Notes under the pieces: model-generated
What the model was told of the DNA's origin: nothing
Seen by the model: only the letters and a program-made list of their open reading frames with translations
Database searches by the model: none
Position numbers and translations under genes: made by a program
In this document: piece by piece, positions 50,173 through 61,148 of the stretch
Position numbering within the stretch: the first letter of the stretch is position 1
How the letters are laid out: the number at the start of each line of letters is the position of its first letter
From: Paenibacillus sp. PL91
Lineage (GTDB): Bacteria; Bacillota; Bacilli; Paenibacillales; Paenibacillaceae
Length of the DNA: 64,000 bases
Assembly: GCF_012935325.2 (NCBI RefSeq)
Contig: NZ_JABBYG020000005.1
Span: 62,001 to 126,000, forward strand
Reading direction: 5' to 3'

Positions 50173-51906
50173 TTACTTCAGTTCTTGGACATGCTCCTCG
50201 ACATAAGCCTTTACCTCTTCAGCCGAGCCTAGCTCAAGAACCGCTTGCGCGACCTGCTTCATCTCTTGCTGGGAAAGCTTGGCGAGCAAAGCCCGCGCCG
50301 GCAATATAGCGCTGGCGCTCATGCTGAATTCATCTAGGCCGAGGCCAAGCAAGATCGGCAGAGCATGCTTCTGCCCAGCCATTTCGCCGCACATGCCGAC
50401 CCATTTGCCATTCGCATGAGCTGCCGAAATAACGCGCTCGATCAGTTGCAAGACGGCAGGATGGAGCGGATCGTTTAAGTAGCCTAGCTTTGGATTCATG
50501 CGATCGGCTGCCATCGTATATTGAACCAAATCGTTTGTGCCGATGCTGAAGAAATCAACTTCCTTCGCGAATTTGTCGGCGAGGATAGCTGCAGCTGGAA
50601 TTTCAATCATGATGCCGACCTCGATGCTTGGATTGAATGATATGCCAGCTTCGCGCAGCTCCCCCTTAACTTCCTCCAGCAGGGACTTCGCTTGACGCCA
50701 TTCGTTAAGCGCTGCAATCATAGGGAACATGATTTTCAAATTGCCAAAGGCGCTCGCACGCAAGATCGCCCGAAGCTGCGTCTTGAACATTTCCGGCCGA
50801 TCCAAGCAGATGCGGATCGCACGGAAGCCAAGGAAGGGGTTGTCCTCCTTCGGAAGCTTCATATAGGGTATTTCCTTATCGCCGCCAATATCGGAGGTCC
50901 GGATGACGATTGGCGATTTGCTGCCAATCGCTTCGGCTGCTTTGCGGTAAGCTTCAAATTGTGTTTCTTCGGAAGGCAGCTCGGGTGCATCCATATAAAG
51001 AAACTCGGTGCGGAACAATCCGATGCCTTCAGCGCCAGCTTTAGCAGCCTGCTCGGCATCTTTTACTGAGCCGATATTGGCGACCAGCTCCACCTGTACG
51101 CCGTCGCGGCTTACGGAAGGCTGGTTCAAATAGGTTTGATAATATTGCGCATGTTCATGCTGCTCCTGCTGCAATTGCGAATATCGAGCAAGCGAAGCTT
51201 CATCGGGTTCGATAATGACTTTTCCATTCGTGCCATCAATAATGACCGTTTGGCCGTCCTTTACTGCATTTTCTAATGAGCCGCCGATCCCAACGATCGC
51301 CGGAATGCCGATTGATCTTGCAATAATGGCGGAATGAGATGTTCGTCCGCCTGCTTGCGTCGCAAAGGCTACAACCTTGCTTGGATCAAGCTGCGCGGTG
51401 TCCGAAGGGGTCAAATCCTCGGCAAACAATATGATTTTACCTGTCACATCATTTAATGGCTCGGAGGAAATGCCTTGCAAGTGATTTATCACACGACGGC
51501 TTACATCACGTATATCGGCTGCACGTTCCTTCAGATAAGGATCGTCCAAAGCGCTGATCATTTCGGCAATTTCCTCGGAGGTCGTGAAAAAGGCGTATTC
51601 GGCATTTATCCGCTCTTCCCGAACACGCTCCTTCGAGCGATCAACAAGCTCCTCGTCTTCAAGCAGCATAAGATGCGCTTCAAATATTTCGGCTTCAGGC
51701 TCCTTCTGCTGAGCGACGAGCTTGCCATGGATCACTTCAAGCTCAACGCGGGTTGCCGCGATTGCAGCATCGAAGCGGCCGGTCTCTTCATCCAGTTGAC
51801 TGTCAGCGAGTTGTCTCTTTACGATGTGTACTGCCTTTGCCGATAATACCTTTGCCACGCCAATGGCATAACCGGGCGATGCGGCAATCCCTTGAAGAAG
51901 CATCAT
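50173..51906 (-). CDS. ptsI: PTS enzyme I
   Basis: This 577-residue phosphoenolpyruvate-protein phosphotransferase takes phosphate from PEP and passes it to HPr. Swivelling domain with the active His in GGRTSHSAIIARS. PEP-binding domain with GIGLFRTEFLYMD, RTSDIGGDKEIPYMKLP, and the active Cys in WVGMCGEMAG. Length is normal. It is the last gene of the minus-strand operon, with ATG 51906 directly after the HPr stop. Together with HPr it supplies phosphate to the IIA and IICB proteins upstream. Confidence 0.95.
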   Translation of the reverse strand: MMLLQGIAASPGYAIGVAKVLSAKAVHIVKRQLADSQLDEETGRFDAAIAATRVELEVIHGKLVAQQKEPEAEIFEAHLMLLEDEELVDRSKERVREERINAEYAFFTTSEEIAEMISALDDPYLKERAADIRDVSRRVINHLQGISSEPLNDVTGKIILFAEDLTPSDTAQLDPSKVVAFATQAGGRTSHSAIIARSIGIPAIVGIGGSLENAVKDGQTVIIDGTNGKVIIEPDEASLARYSQLQQEQHEHAQYYQTYLNQPSVSRDGVQVELVANIGSVKDAEQAAKAGAEGIGLFRTEFLYMDAPELPSEETQFEAYRKAAEAIGSKSPIVIRTSDIGGDKEIPYMKLPKEDNPFLGFRAIRICLDRPEMFKTQLRAILRASAFGNLKIMFPMIAALNEWRQAKSLLEEVKGELREAGISFNPSIEVGIMIEIPAAAILADKFAKEVDFFSIGTNDLVQYTMAADRMNPKLGYLNDPLHPAVLQLIERVISAAHANGKWVGMCGEMAGQKHALPILLGLGLDEFSMSASAILPARALLAKLSQQEMKQVAQAVLELGSAEEVKAYVEEHVQELK

Positions 51907-52182
51907 TTATTGCCCCTTTTCCGAATGCTGCTCGACAGAAATTAATATCGCTCCAATAGCAGAAATAACGTCCTCCGCATGCTCGCCCTCAGCAGTTACC
52001 GTAATGCTGTCTCCTTGCCTTGCTCCGACTGAAATGACATGAACGAGGCTTTTTGCATTAAAGCTTTTGCCATCCTTCTCAAGCGTAACGGCGCCTGCGA
52101 ATGTTTTTGCGGCCTCGACGATTTTACGTGCCGGTCTTGCGTGAATGCCGAATGGGTTTTGGATCGTAAAGCTATTTTTCAT
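51907..52182 (-). CDS. ptsH: Phosphocarrier protein HPr
   Basis: The product is 91 residues from ATG 52182 (AGGAGTGG upstream); a longer form from GTG 52194 would run into that site. The active His14 is in FGIHARPA. The regulatory Ser45 in NAKSLVHVI is kept, so HPr kinase and CcpA control are possible, in line with the cre-like site at the operon promoter. Confidence 0.93.
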   Translation of the reverse strand: MKNSFTIQNPFGIHARPARKIVEAAKTFAGAVTLEKDGKSFNAKSLVHVISVGARQGDSITVTAEGEHAEDVISAIGAILISVEQHSEKGQ

Positions 52183-52211
52183 CGGTTTTTCCACTCCTAT
52201 TAGCTGTATAG

Positions 52212-53663
<1,452 letters not shown>

Positions 53664-53705
53664 GTGCGATCGTCCTCTTTTCTCTTAGAAGTTGTGGGCT
53701 TTGGT

Positions 53706-54206
53706 CTAGCTGTTCATTTCTGCACGAAGCAGAATCTCTTTCCCGGCAGTGACATTGCCGCTAGTGACCATATGCTGGAGATGCTTCACATCATCCTCAT
53801 TGGCGATGACGATAGGCGTGACCGAGGAATAGCCGGCCGCCGCGATTTTGTCCCGGTCAAAGGTTATAAGCGTATCACCCGCTTGGAAGGTGTCGCCTGA
53901 GCTTACTCGCGCTTGGAAGCCGTCGCCGTTTAACGCGACAGTATTGATTCCGATATGAATAAGAAGCTGTAAGCCAGATGCATGCTCAATGATGATGGCA
54001 TGATTCGTATGGATGAGATGGGATACGGTACCATCGAATGGTGCGATGATTTCACCCTCAGCTGGCTCAATCGCGAGCCCATCGCCCATATGCTTGCCTG
54101 CGAAGGCTTCATCGGGCACCTCCGTTAACGGCACAACCTTTCCTGTTAAAGGGGCCAAAATCTCAATCGTTTTTTGTTTTGATTTTCCAAATAGTTTGGA
54201 TAGCAT
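53706..54206 (-). CDS. crr: PTS glucose-family IIA component
   Basis: The product is 166 residues from ATG 54206 (AGGAGG upstream; the in-frame TTG at 54212 lies closer to that site). MGDGLAIEPAEGEIIAPFDG and the phosphorylatable His in LLIHIGINTVALNGDGF are family hallmarks. It passes phosphate from HPr to the IICB protein encoded next. It starts 13 bases after the antiterminator gene. Confidence 0.92.
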   Translation of the reverse strand: MLSKLFGKSKQKTIEILAPLTGKVVPLTEVPDEAFAGKHMGDGLAIEPAEGEIIAPFDGTVSHLIHTNHAIIIEHASGLQLLIHIGINTVALNGDGFQARVSSGDTFQAGDTLITFDRDKIAAAGYSSVTPIVIANEDDVKHLQHMVTSGNVTAGKEILLRAEMNS

Positions 54207-54218
54207 GTTCAAGTCCTC

Positions 54219-54779
54219 CTATTGTTGGTCTGTTTGCTTAATAAGTTGCCCAACGGGCACGTTGTGAATGCCGGAATGGATATGAAACGATAGAAATCCG
54301 ATCTCATCCTCAGGGACCTCAATTTCGAATTGCGTGCTGATCCATTCGGCTAATCGAGCAGCGATTTCATATTCCATGGGAAAGTTCTTTTTTGTCTCGT
54401 TTAGAAATGGATTTACAATATCCATGCCGTTACGAAGCCGATAAACGGCAAATTGGATGTGGCTCGGCAAGGCGAAATATAGCTTTGGATTCACATCAAC
54501 GCCTGTATTCTGTTTGATATGATCCGCAATCCGCTCCGTCACCTCGATGATTCCTGGATCAATCTCCTCCAGATAGGAGTGGTATTGCTTCATCTGCTCG
54601 GTATCGTCTAAGCGAAATCGCTTCTCAATGCGGGGATCTGTACTAGCAATGGTTTGGCCGGCTTTGAGCGAGAAGCCAAGTCCTTTGCCGAAAATGACGT
54701 ATTCTCTCTCGGTTTGCAGATCGGCCGTCAATAGTACATTGTTGCCGATTGCACGTTCTACCCGAAATGCGCGAGCCAT
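54219..54779 (-). CDS. BglG/LicT-family transcription antiterminator with a single PRD
   Basis: The product is 186 residues from ATG 54779 (AAAGGAGGG upstream). RNA-binding CAT domain at residues 1-55 (FRVERAIGNNVLLT, YVIFGKGLGFSLKAG), then one PTS regulation domain with paired histidines (ALPSHIQFAVYRLRNG and IGFLSFHIHSG). Family members usually have two PRDs and about 280 residues; the second is absent here, with no remnant before crr. It should bind a leader RNA hairpin (54821-54888) and allow read-through when the sugar is present. Confidence 0.85.
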   Translation of the reverse strand: MARAFRVERAIGNNVLLTADLQTEREYVIFGKGLGFSLKAGQTIASTDPRIEKRFRLDDTEQMKQYHSYLEEIDPGIIEVTERIADHIKQNTGVDVNPKLYFALPSHIQFAVYRLRNGMDIVNPFLNETKKNFPMEYEIAARLAEWISTQFEIEVPEDEIGFLSFHIHSGIHNVPVGQLIKQTDQQ

Positions 54780-54820
54780 GCTTGAAATCCCTCCTTTTGT
54801 TAGTAAGATGCCCAATTGGC

Positions 54821-54888
54821 AAAAAAAAAGAGCCAAGAAAAGAAAACCGCTCTAATTCAAAATTAGATGGTAGTCTCTTCTTGGCTCA
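54821..54888 (-). terminator. Leader terminator / antiterminator target of the PTS operon
   Basis: On the minus strand GAGCCAAGAA... pairs with ...TTCTTGGCTC and is followed by nine T. The terminator lies between the promoter at 54979-55007 and the antiterminator start, so the left arm with its upstream flank is the probable RAT element. Confidence 0.72.
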
Positions 54889-54978
54889 TGCCTCATAGGT
54901 TGAGTAACACGCCAATTGGTTATGGATGATCGTGAAATCAAACAAATGACCTTTGCGATCATTCCCTTGAATATTAAC

Positions 54979-55007
54979 ATCATATTAATTTAAAGCGCTT
55001 TCGTCAA
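54979..55007 (-). promoter_or_regulatory. Sigma-A promoter of the PTS operon with embedded cre site
   Basis: Minus strand: TTGACG (55007-55002), 17 bases, TATGAT (54984-54979). The spacer contains AAAGCGCTTT (54992-55001), a perfect palindrome matching the core of CcpA cre sites. Bound CcpA would block RNA polymerase. Confidence 0.75.
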
Positions 55008-55044
55008 GGGGCTGCTCGCTTGAAAAAATACACTTTCATTTTTT

Positions 55045-56619
55045 TCAATAGCCATCTGTGGAATGGCCAAGCTCGCTTGCGATCTCCATGCCTTCATTGG
55101 CTGGCGTTGTGCCGACATGCCCTTTATCGCTATGATTCTTATCCGCTTGTTTAAGGCCTTCTGCTACACGATTGCCGTATTCGCTATCGGCTTCCGTGAA
55201 GTGCCGAATCATTTGCTCGCGAATAACCGTACTGCAATTGCTGAGCGCGTCTACTAAGTTTTCAATGAGCTCGTCGCGCTCCCATTGCTCGAATTTGCGA
55301 TAGGTTTCACCGGCTTGCTTGAAATTGTTTTGGCGATCGATAGGCTCTTTAGTTAGCTTAGCCGAGTAGAACGGCTCATGCGGTTCTCCTGAACGATCTG
55401 CTTCCTTTAATCCACCCATCGTAGAAGGCTCGTAATTGACATGCGGATTTTGTCCTGGTGCGATATCGATGTAGAAAGCCATTTGTCCGTCTCGCTGATT
55501 GGTGGCGACAGCCTTCTTCGGTGCGTTGATCGGCAATTGAAGATAGTTGGTGCCAACGCGATGCCGCTGCGTATCGGAATAAGAGAATGTGCGGCCTTGC
55601 AGCATTTTATCGTCGGAGAAATCGAGACCGTCCACTAAAACGCCAGTACCGAACGCCGCTTGCTCCACCTCTGCGAAGTAATTTTCCGGGTTTTTGTTCA
55701 GCACCATCTTGCCGACCGGCAGCATCGGGAACAGCTCGGGGTCCCACAGCTTCGTATCGTCAAGAGGATCGAAATCAAGCTCGTCATGCGCGTCGTCGCT
55801 CATCCATTGTACTTGAAGCTCCCACTCCGGATATTCACCGCGCTCGATTGCCTCGTATAAATCCTGAGTGGCGTGATTGAAATTTTTGCCTTGAAGCTTC
55901 TCGGCCTCCGTCTGGGTTAGGTTTCGAATGCCCTGCTTCGGCTCCCAGTGGTATTTGACAAGGATGCCTTTGCCTTCGGCATTAACCCATTTGTATGTAT
56001 TGACGCCTGAGCCTTGCATTTGCCTGTAATTAGCCGGTATTCCCCAAGGAGAGAAGAGGAACGTAATCATATGCGTAGCTTCTGGCGATTGCGAGACAAA
56101 ATCAAAGAAGCGCTCCATGCTCTGCACATTCGTGACGGGATCAGGCTTGAAGGCGTGTACCATATCGGGAAACTTCATCGCATCGCGAATGAAAAAGATT
56201 TTCAGATTGTTGCCAACCAGATCCCAATTTCCATCCTCCGTATAAAACTTTGTAGCAAAGCCGCGCGGGTCCCGAAGCGTTTCAGGGGAATGTCCGCCGT
56301 GGATGACGCTTGAAAATCGAACGAATACAGGCGTTTGCTTGCCAGCCTGCTGAAAGAGCTTGGCTCTCGTATATTTTGCAATGGGCTCATCGCCCAGCTT
56401 CCCGTAGGCTTCAAAATAGCCATGTGCCCCAGCGCCGCGCCCATGCACGACACGTTCAGGAATACGTTCGCGGTCAAAGTGTGAGATTTTTTCAATAAAA
56501 TGATAGTTCTCTAGCGTCGAAGGGCCGCGATTGCCGATGGTACGAATATTTTGATTGTCAGTGACGGGGTGGCCCTGCCTCGTTGTCAGCGTTTGATCTG
56601 GCGTATCATTTGATGTCAT
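55045..56619 (-). CDS. katA: Catalase (small-subunit clade, KatA-like)
   Basis: The product is 524 residues from ATG 56619 (GGAGG 11 bases upstream). Haem catalase: the distal His and Asn are in [17 protein letters not shown] and the [17 protein letters not shown] region, and the proximal Tyr motif [17 protein letters not shown] is intact. It decomposes hydrogen peroxide. Length and sequence fit the monofunctional clade seen in Bacillus KatA. It is a single-gene unit. A PerR-box-like sequence lies upstream at 56730-56744. Confidence 0.93.
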   Translation of the reverse strand: MTSNDTPDQTLTTRQGHPVTDNQNIRTIGNRGPSTLENYHFIEKISHFDRERIPERVVHGRGAGAHGYFEAYGKLGDEPIAKYTRAKLFQQAGKQTPVFVRFSSVIHGGHSPETLRDPRGFATKFYTEDGNWDLVGNNLKIFFIRDAMKFPDMVHAFKPDPVTNVQSMERFFDFVSQSPEATHMITFLFSPWGIPANYRQMQGSGVNTYKWVNAEGKGILVKYHWEPKQGIRNLTQTEAEKLQGKNFNHATQDLYEAIERGEYPEWELQVQWMSDDAHDELDFDPLDDTKLWDPELFPMLPVGKMVLNKNPENYFAEVEQAAFGTGVLVDGLDFSDDKMLQGRTFSYSDTQRHRVGTNYLQLPINAPKKAVATNQRDGQMAFYIDIAPGQNPHVNYEPSTMGGLKEADRSGEPHEPFYSAKLTKEPIDRQNNFKQAGETYRKFEQWERDELIENLVDALSNCSTVIREQMIRHFTEADSEYGNRVAEGLKQADKNHSDKGHVGTTPANEGMEIASELGHSTDGY

Positions 56620-56729
56620 AACATTTTCATCCTCCAATTTATGCAAATGCCTTTTAACGCGACTAGTTTGAGTTATTAGCCTATTTATTATTCACATCTT
56701 AGATATAGTGACAATTTGCTAGATTTGCT

Positions 56730-56744
56730 CAATAATCGTTAGAA
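56730..56744. promoter_or_regulatory. Possible PerR box between katA and the TPR gene
   Basis: The minus strand reads TTCTAACGATTATTG, 10 of 14 specified positions of TTATAATNATTATAA. It lies 111 bases upstream of the katA start, so it is only suggestive. Confidence 0.35.
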
Positions 56745-56750
56745 TTATGG

Positions 56751-56756
56751 TATAAT
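56751..56756 (+). promoter_or_regulatory. -10 box of the TPR gene
   Basis: TATAAT, 78 bases upstream of ATG 56834. No good -35 at standard spacing (TTGCTC is 20 bases away). Confidence 0.35.
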
Positions 56757-56833
56757 CGAACCATATTTGTACAATAAAACGCAGGATTTTGAGTACAAGG
56801 TGGAATCAATGACCATATTTTTAGGGGGATAAG

Positions 56834-57508
56834 ATGTTAAAATTTAGTCTTTTCGTATTTTTGATATGGTTGTTCGGCAACCCATTTATCGCAATCCTCG
56901 TTATGCTTATCCTGCTTTATATGCTGGACCGGCGCTTTGTCGGGTTAACGCCAAGCCTATTTAAACCGTTAAAGAGAATGTCGAGAATAAGAAAACTAAG
57001 ACAACAAATAGACAGCTCGCCAAATGATGTGTCCTCTAAGCATGAGCTTGCCCGGCTGCTGCTCGAGAGGAAGAAATACAGCGAGGCTTTACGATGGCTT
57101 GAACCGATGCAGCATACGCTGGAGGATTCCGCTGAGTTCTGGGATGACTTAGGCATGAGCTATTTGTATACAGGAGACGAGGAAAGAGGCGCAGCCTGCA
57201 TGCTTCGCGGGCTGGGACTTAATCCGCGAGTCAAATACGGCGCTCCTTATTTGCGCCTAGCGTCCCATTATTCGAAGGATCAGATCGATAAGGCACTTAC
57301 GTATATAAAGGATTTTCAAGCGATCAATTCCTCGTCTTGCGAAGCTTATGATCAGCTCACCACTATTTATAAGAAGCTCGGAAACGCGCAGGAAGCAAAG
57401 CGTACGACCGAGGAAGGGCTGCGCATTTACCGCATGCTTCCGCGCTATAAGAAACGTCAGGAACGCAAATGGGCCGTTCGTTTATTATGGAAAAAGATCA
57501 TCGGTTAA
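56834..57508 (+). CDS. Membrane-anchored TPR-repeat protein
   Basis: The 224-residue protein has one or two N-terminal hydrophobic helices (about 2-32), then a basic linker (RMSRIRKLRQQ) and three or four TPR-like helical pairs: NDVSSKHELARLLLERKKYS, EFWDDLGMSYLYTGDEERGA, AYDQLTTIYKKLGNAQEAKR. It is a likely membrane-tethered scaffold facing the cytoplasm. Partners unknown. The start ATG 56834 has TAGGGGG. Confidence 0.75.
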   Translation: MLKFSLFVFLIWLFGNPFIAILVMLILLYMLDRRFVGLTPSLFKPLKRMSRIRKLRQQIDSSPNDVSSKHELARLLLERKKYSEALRWLEPMQHTLEDSAEFWDDLGMSYLYTGDEERGAACMLRGLGLNPRVKYGAPYLRLASHYSKDQIDKALTYIKDFQAINSSSCEAYDQLTTIYKKLGNAQEAKRTTEEGLRIYRMLPRYKKRQERKWAVRLLWKKIIG

Positions 57509-57638
57509 ACCTAAACCTTAGCTGCCTCATCCTTCTCTTCGATTGCACGCGCATTTGTTATTACTTGTTAGTGCAAAGAGTATTGTCGTTTGGATTAGGA
57601 TGCTACATAATGAATGCTAATATAGATAGAAGGGCAAG

Positions 57639-59393
57639 ATGCAGGAGATGCAACGCAACATATGGCTAGTGGCGATCAGCGTTATCGTCGTTTTAGTTTT
57701 ATTGAATAATACGGCTTATTATTTTCTTACCAAAAAAACGCTGGAAGACTCTTTTAACGAAGAACTCCTGAATCATGCAAATCGACTGCAAATTTCCCTT
57801 GAGCAATCTCGCGAAGGCTCCGAGCAATTCCAAAATCAGATTGGACGCGAACTGCGCACCGCTTCGATCGCCATCCAATATGCGCTTGATCCCGATATCG
57901 AGAAGGTAACGTCAGAGCAGCTGATGGAGCTGCGCGACAAGCTGGATCTCAGCCATATCACGCTTCTCAAGAAGCTGCCAGATGACATCGTATTATACAA
58001 ATCATCAAATGAGAATCAAGTGAATACGAGCACCAAAACGTGGAAGCCGTGGTACGAGGTGTTTAACCAGCTGTTCGAGAACAAGAATGCTTCTGTGGAC
58101 TGGCTTGGGCAATCGCTTCCGAATTTCTGGAGCGGACCGTTCGAGGTATCTACAACCGATGTAGACAAGCTCAACAAATGGGGCTACTATTACGACGGAG
58201 CAACCAATTATATTATTGATCCATATGTGGATTATGAGCGGCAGGAAGCATATGAGAACGCCACGGGCGTTCATCGCATGATCGAAAATTCGATCCAAAA
58301 CAGCGATTCCTTATTAGAAATTGCATTCATTAACCCGGAAACGTTCCCGGATGGGAAAGAGACGATTAACCCGGAGGGGCTTGTGCAAGGTCATAAAGTA
58401 CAAGAGCCGATCTTTTATGGCTCATATACGATAAAAACTGCGCAGGATACAAGCATGGTGCGCAAAGCCTATTTCTCGAAAAAAACAGTTACCCTACGCC
58501 AAAATGTCGATGGCAAAGAAATTTACAAAATGTACATTCCGACATTCGTTAACGAAAAAGGCATCAATATTACGGATCGGGACGGCCAGCCGATGAATAG
58601 CTATGTGCTGATGCTTACTTCTGATTATCATATTATTCAAGAAAAGCTGGATTCGCAGTTTCTCAATTTAGGCATTATCATCGTTATCGTAACCGTCTTA
58701 AGCTTGATGATAGCCGTTGTTGCGATGAGATACTACAGACACTCGCGCGATAAGGTAGTCCGTGTCACGCAAGAAACCTACGTCGAAGAGATCAATCAAA
58801 TGTTCCAGTCGATAAGGGCACAAAGACATGATTTCTTGAATCATGTGCAGACGATCCATTCACTGGCGGAGCTTGATAAATCGCAGGAGCTCGTTGCGTA
58901 TACGAAGGAGCTGACCGGCGACATTCGGATGATGAACGATATTATCAATATCGGAAATCCGGCCATTGCAGCGCTCGTACGCTCGAAAATTTCACAAGCG
59001 GAGAGCAATAAAATACAGTTCAGCTGCTCGTTTACAGGACTTAATATGCAGGAGATGGGCGTTAAAACGCTGGATGTCAATCGCATGCTCGGCAATTTGA
59101 TCGATAATGCGTTTGACGAGGTGCTTAAATATGCCGAGGATTGCCGGCATGTAACGCTTGTCGGCAAGCAGACGGCCGATTTCCTTGAGTTTACGGTCAC
59201 GAACACATGCGAAAACGCGGATGAAGCGATAGCGAAGCCGATTTTCGAAGCGGGCTATTCAACCAAGGAGCAGGACCATCAGGGTTTAGGGCTGTCCATT
59301 GTCAAATCGATCGCGAAGCAGTACAAAGGCGACGTATACGTAACAGCGGAGCCTGCCGGGAAATTGACCTTTATCGTGAAAATGCCATTATAA
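57639..59393 (+). CDS. SpoOB-type sensor histidine kinase, orphan, large sensor domain
   Basis: This 584-residue kinase has an N-terminal helix (LVAISVIVVLVLLNNTAYYF), a long extracytoplasmic region to about residue 340, a second helix (LGIIIVIVTVLSLMIAVVA), then the phospho-His in RAQRHDFLNHVQTIHSL and a GHKL domain (MLGNLIDNAFDEV, FEAGYSTKEQDHQGLGLSI). The same SpoOB-like core is used by the 48744 kinase, but the sensor region is unrelated by eye. ATG 57639 follows GAAGGG. No response regulator nearby. Confidence 0.85.
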   Translation: MQEMQRNIWLVAISVIVVLVLLNNTAYYFLTKKTLEDSFNEELLNHANRLQISLEQSREGSEQFQNQIGRELRTASIAIQYALDPDIEKVTSEQLMELRDKLDLSHITLLKKLPDDIVLYKSSNENQVNTSTKTWKPWYEVFNQLFENKNASVDWLGQSLPNFWSGPFEVSTTDVDKLNKWGYYYDGATNYIIDPYVDYERQEAYENATGVHRMIENSIQNSDSLLEIAFINPETFPDGKETINPEGLVQGHKVQEPIFYGSYTIKTAQDTSMVRKAYFSKKTVTLRQNVDGKEIYKMYIPTFVNEKGINITDRDGQPMNSYVLMLTSDYHIIQEKLDSQFLNLGIIIVIVTVLSLMIAVVAMRYYRHSRDKVVRVTQETYVEEINQMFQSIRAQRHDFLNHVQTIHSLAELDKSQELVAYTKELTGDIRMMNDIINIGNPAIAALVRSKISQAESNKIQFSCSFTGLNMQEMGVKTLDVNRMLGNLIDNAFDEVLKYAEDCRHVTLVGKQTADFLEFTVTNTCENADEAIAKPIFEAGYSTKEQDHQGLGLSIVKSIAKQYKGDVYVTAEPAGKLTFIVKMPL

Positions 59394-59402
59394 TACTTAG
59401 CG

Positions 59403-59446
59403 ACGCCTTACCGACTGATCCTAATAGTCGGGAAGGCGTTTTTATT
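59403..59446 (+). terminator. Intrinsic terminator after the 57639 kinase
   Basis: ACGCCTT and CCGACT pair with AGTCGG and AAGGCGT, followed by TTTTTATTTC. Confidence 0.82.
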
Positions 59447-59528
59447 TCTTTGGCGCCAAATGATGGCAACAGCCGTTTCGGCTTGGTATAATAGAAAGAA
59501 TGCAAGTGAACGGAAAGGAAGCGGGTGA

Positions 59529-61148
59529 ATGTCTCTAATGCACCTCAATGAAAAGCTGCACGCGCTGATTGAACAACAGTTAAACGTTCACGTCGAAACG
59601 ACGATTATGAAGCGAGGCTGGCAATATTACATGGAAGGCAAAGTGAACAGCGCGAATGAGGGCAGCCATGATCATTTATATGGCGTCGTTCAGGGCTCGG
59701 ATCTTTATGCCGTTATCTTGGATGCCAGTAATTTGCGGTACAGCTCATGTACCTGTCCGTATACGGGTTTTTGCAAACATATGGCTGCCGTTTATTTTCA
59801 ATATTGCAGCCAGCAGGAAGGCGGGCATAGCCTTGCGGAGCGATCCTATTTCCGCTTATTAGGACTCTCATCAGCTAGTTCGCTGCTTAACCATTCTCAG
59901 GCTGCGAAGGCTGATCAGCAGCCGCAAGCGCCTGTCGCGCCCCGTGATCCAGGTACGCTCGCAACAGCTGAAGAGTGGCTGATCTGGATGGAGGAAACGC
60001 ATGGCGAAGTGTGGCGGAAGTGCCGGCATTCCTTGCATGCCCTTCAGCCGTTATTATCTTCATTGAAGGGGCTGACCAAGGATTGGGAGAAGCCCATGCA
60101 GCGATTGCACTGGTCAACGGCCATCCTATTTGTGCTGGAGCAAGCGGAGAGGGCCATTAATACGGTTGATTCGTTCAGCCGATATTATCATGAAATGTCG
60201 TTCATCCGAATGGCAGAGCCTTGGGTGGAGCATCTATATACGCTAATATCCGAATTGACGCCAGCTGCGATGGAGCCGAAGGAAGAGGCTTGGGCGGATG
60301 CGTTGATCGCTCATGTGAAAATTTGGGCATCAAGCACAGAGCGGCAGCTCTTTGACTGGGAATATATTTATTTGGCCTTCTGCGAGAAGCTTTCGGAAAA
60401 TCGCAGCTGGTTTGAGCGTGAGCTGGCCTCGATGGTCGAGCTGTCGAAGGCTGAAGAAGCGGAAGCGGAGGGCGTCAACAAGGCGTTTCTTCATACCGCG
60501 ATCGGCATCATGTACTTTTTTGATCGGAAAGACGAGCAAGCGATTCATCATTTTTCTTTGACGAGCTTTGAGCGTTCGCAAAAGGTGATGTATCCGTGTG
60601 CGGCACAGCGGATGGAAGAAGGGAAATGGGATCTTGTCCAGCACTGGATGAGCTTTCTGTTCGAGCGTGTCAATAAAGTGAAAAATGGCCGATCGGTGGG
60701 TCCGTTTCTAACCTTGTGCCGTAGAGCCGATCTTGACCGTCCTGATTTGGAGGTTTGGACCGACTATATGACGCAATTGCTGCCCCATTCCTATTCAGAA
60801 TTATCTGACCATTGGCTGGATCAGAAGCGTTATGAGGAATGGGCTGATCTGCAGATGCTCGTAGGCTCTCGTCCGGAGGATGTTGGCGCCCATGCGCTGC
60901 GTGAAATTGCGAAGCTTGCGCCGCGAGCGTTAATGCCGCTTTATCATCAGTCGGTAGAGGCATCCATTCAGACTCGCAATCGGCAGGGTTACCGAATAGC
61001 AGTGAAGCAGCTGAAGAAATTAGAGCGTTTGTATAAAGCAGATAAAGATGTACTGAGATGGGATCAATATATAGCAGGACTTGTACGGAAGCATCAGCGG
61101 CTTAGAGCTTTTCAGGAAGAGCTGTGGAAAGGGAAAATCGTTACATGA
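59529..61148 (+). CDS. SWIM zinc-finger protein, partner of the SNF2 helicase
   Basis: This 539-residue protein has an N-terminal SWIM finger: SSCTCPYTGFCKHMAAVYF (CxCx7CxH, about 73-90). The rest is helical without a recognised catalytic domain. The stop overlaps the next ATG by 4 bases (ATGA). SWIM-domain proteins are commonly encoded next to SNF2 ATPases in bacteria and are thought to bind DNA or act as their partner. ATG 59529 has GGAAAGGAAGCGGG. Confidence 0.85.
   Translation: MSLMHLNEKLHALIEQQLNVHVETTIMKRGWQYYMEGKVNSANEGSHDHLYGVVQGSDLYAVILDASNLRYSSCTCPYTGFCKHMAAVYFQYCSQQEGGHSLAERSYFRLLGLSSASSLLNHSQAAKADQQPQAPVAPRDPGTLATAEEWLIWMEETHGEVWRKCRHSLHALQPLLSSLKGLTKDWEKPMQRLHWSTAILFVLEQAERAINTVDSFSRYYHEMSFIRMAEPWVEHLYTLISELTPAAMEPKEEAWADALIAHVKIWASSTERQLFDWEYIYLAFCEKLSENRSWFERELASMVELSKAEEAEAEGVNKAFLHTAIGIMYFFDRKDEQAIHHFSLTSFERSQKVMYPCAAQRMEEGKWDLVQHWMSFLFERVNKVKNGRSVGPFLTLCRRADLDRPDLEVWTDYMTQLLPHSYSELSDHWLDQKRYEEWADLQMLVGSRPEDVGAHALREIAKLAPRALMPLYHQSVEASIQTRNRQGYRIAVKQLKKLERLYKADKDVLRWDQYIAGLVRKHQRLRAFQEELWKGKIVT

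Noticed and set aside
55014..55044. Terminator after katA (TGAAAAAA/TTTTTTCA)
   Set aside because: A/T-only stem without a following T tract in the right direction; not convincing.
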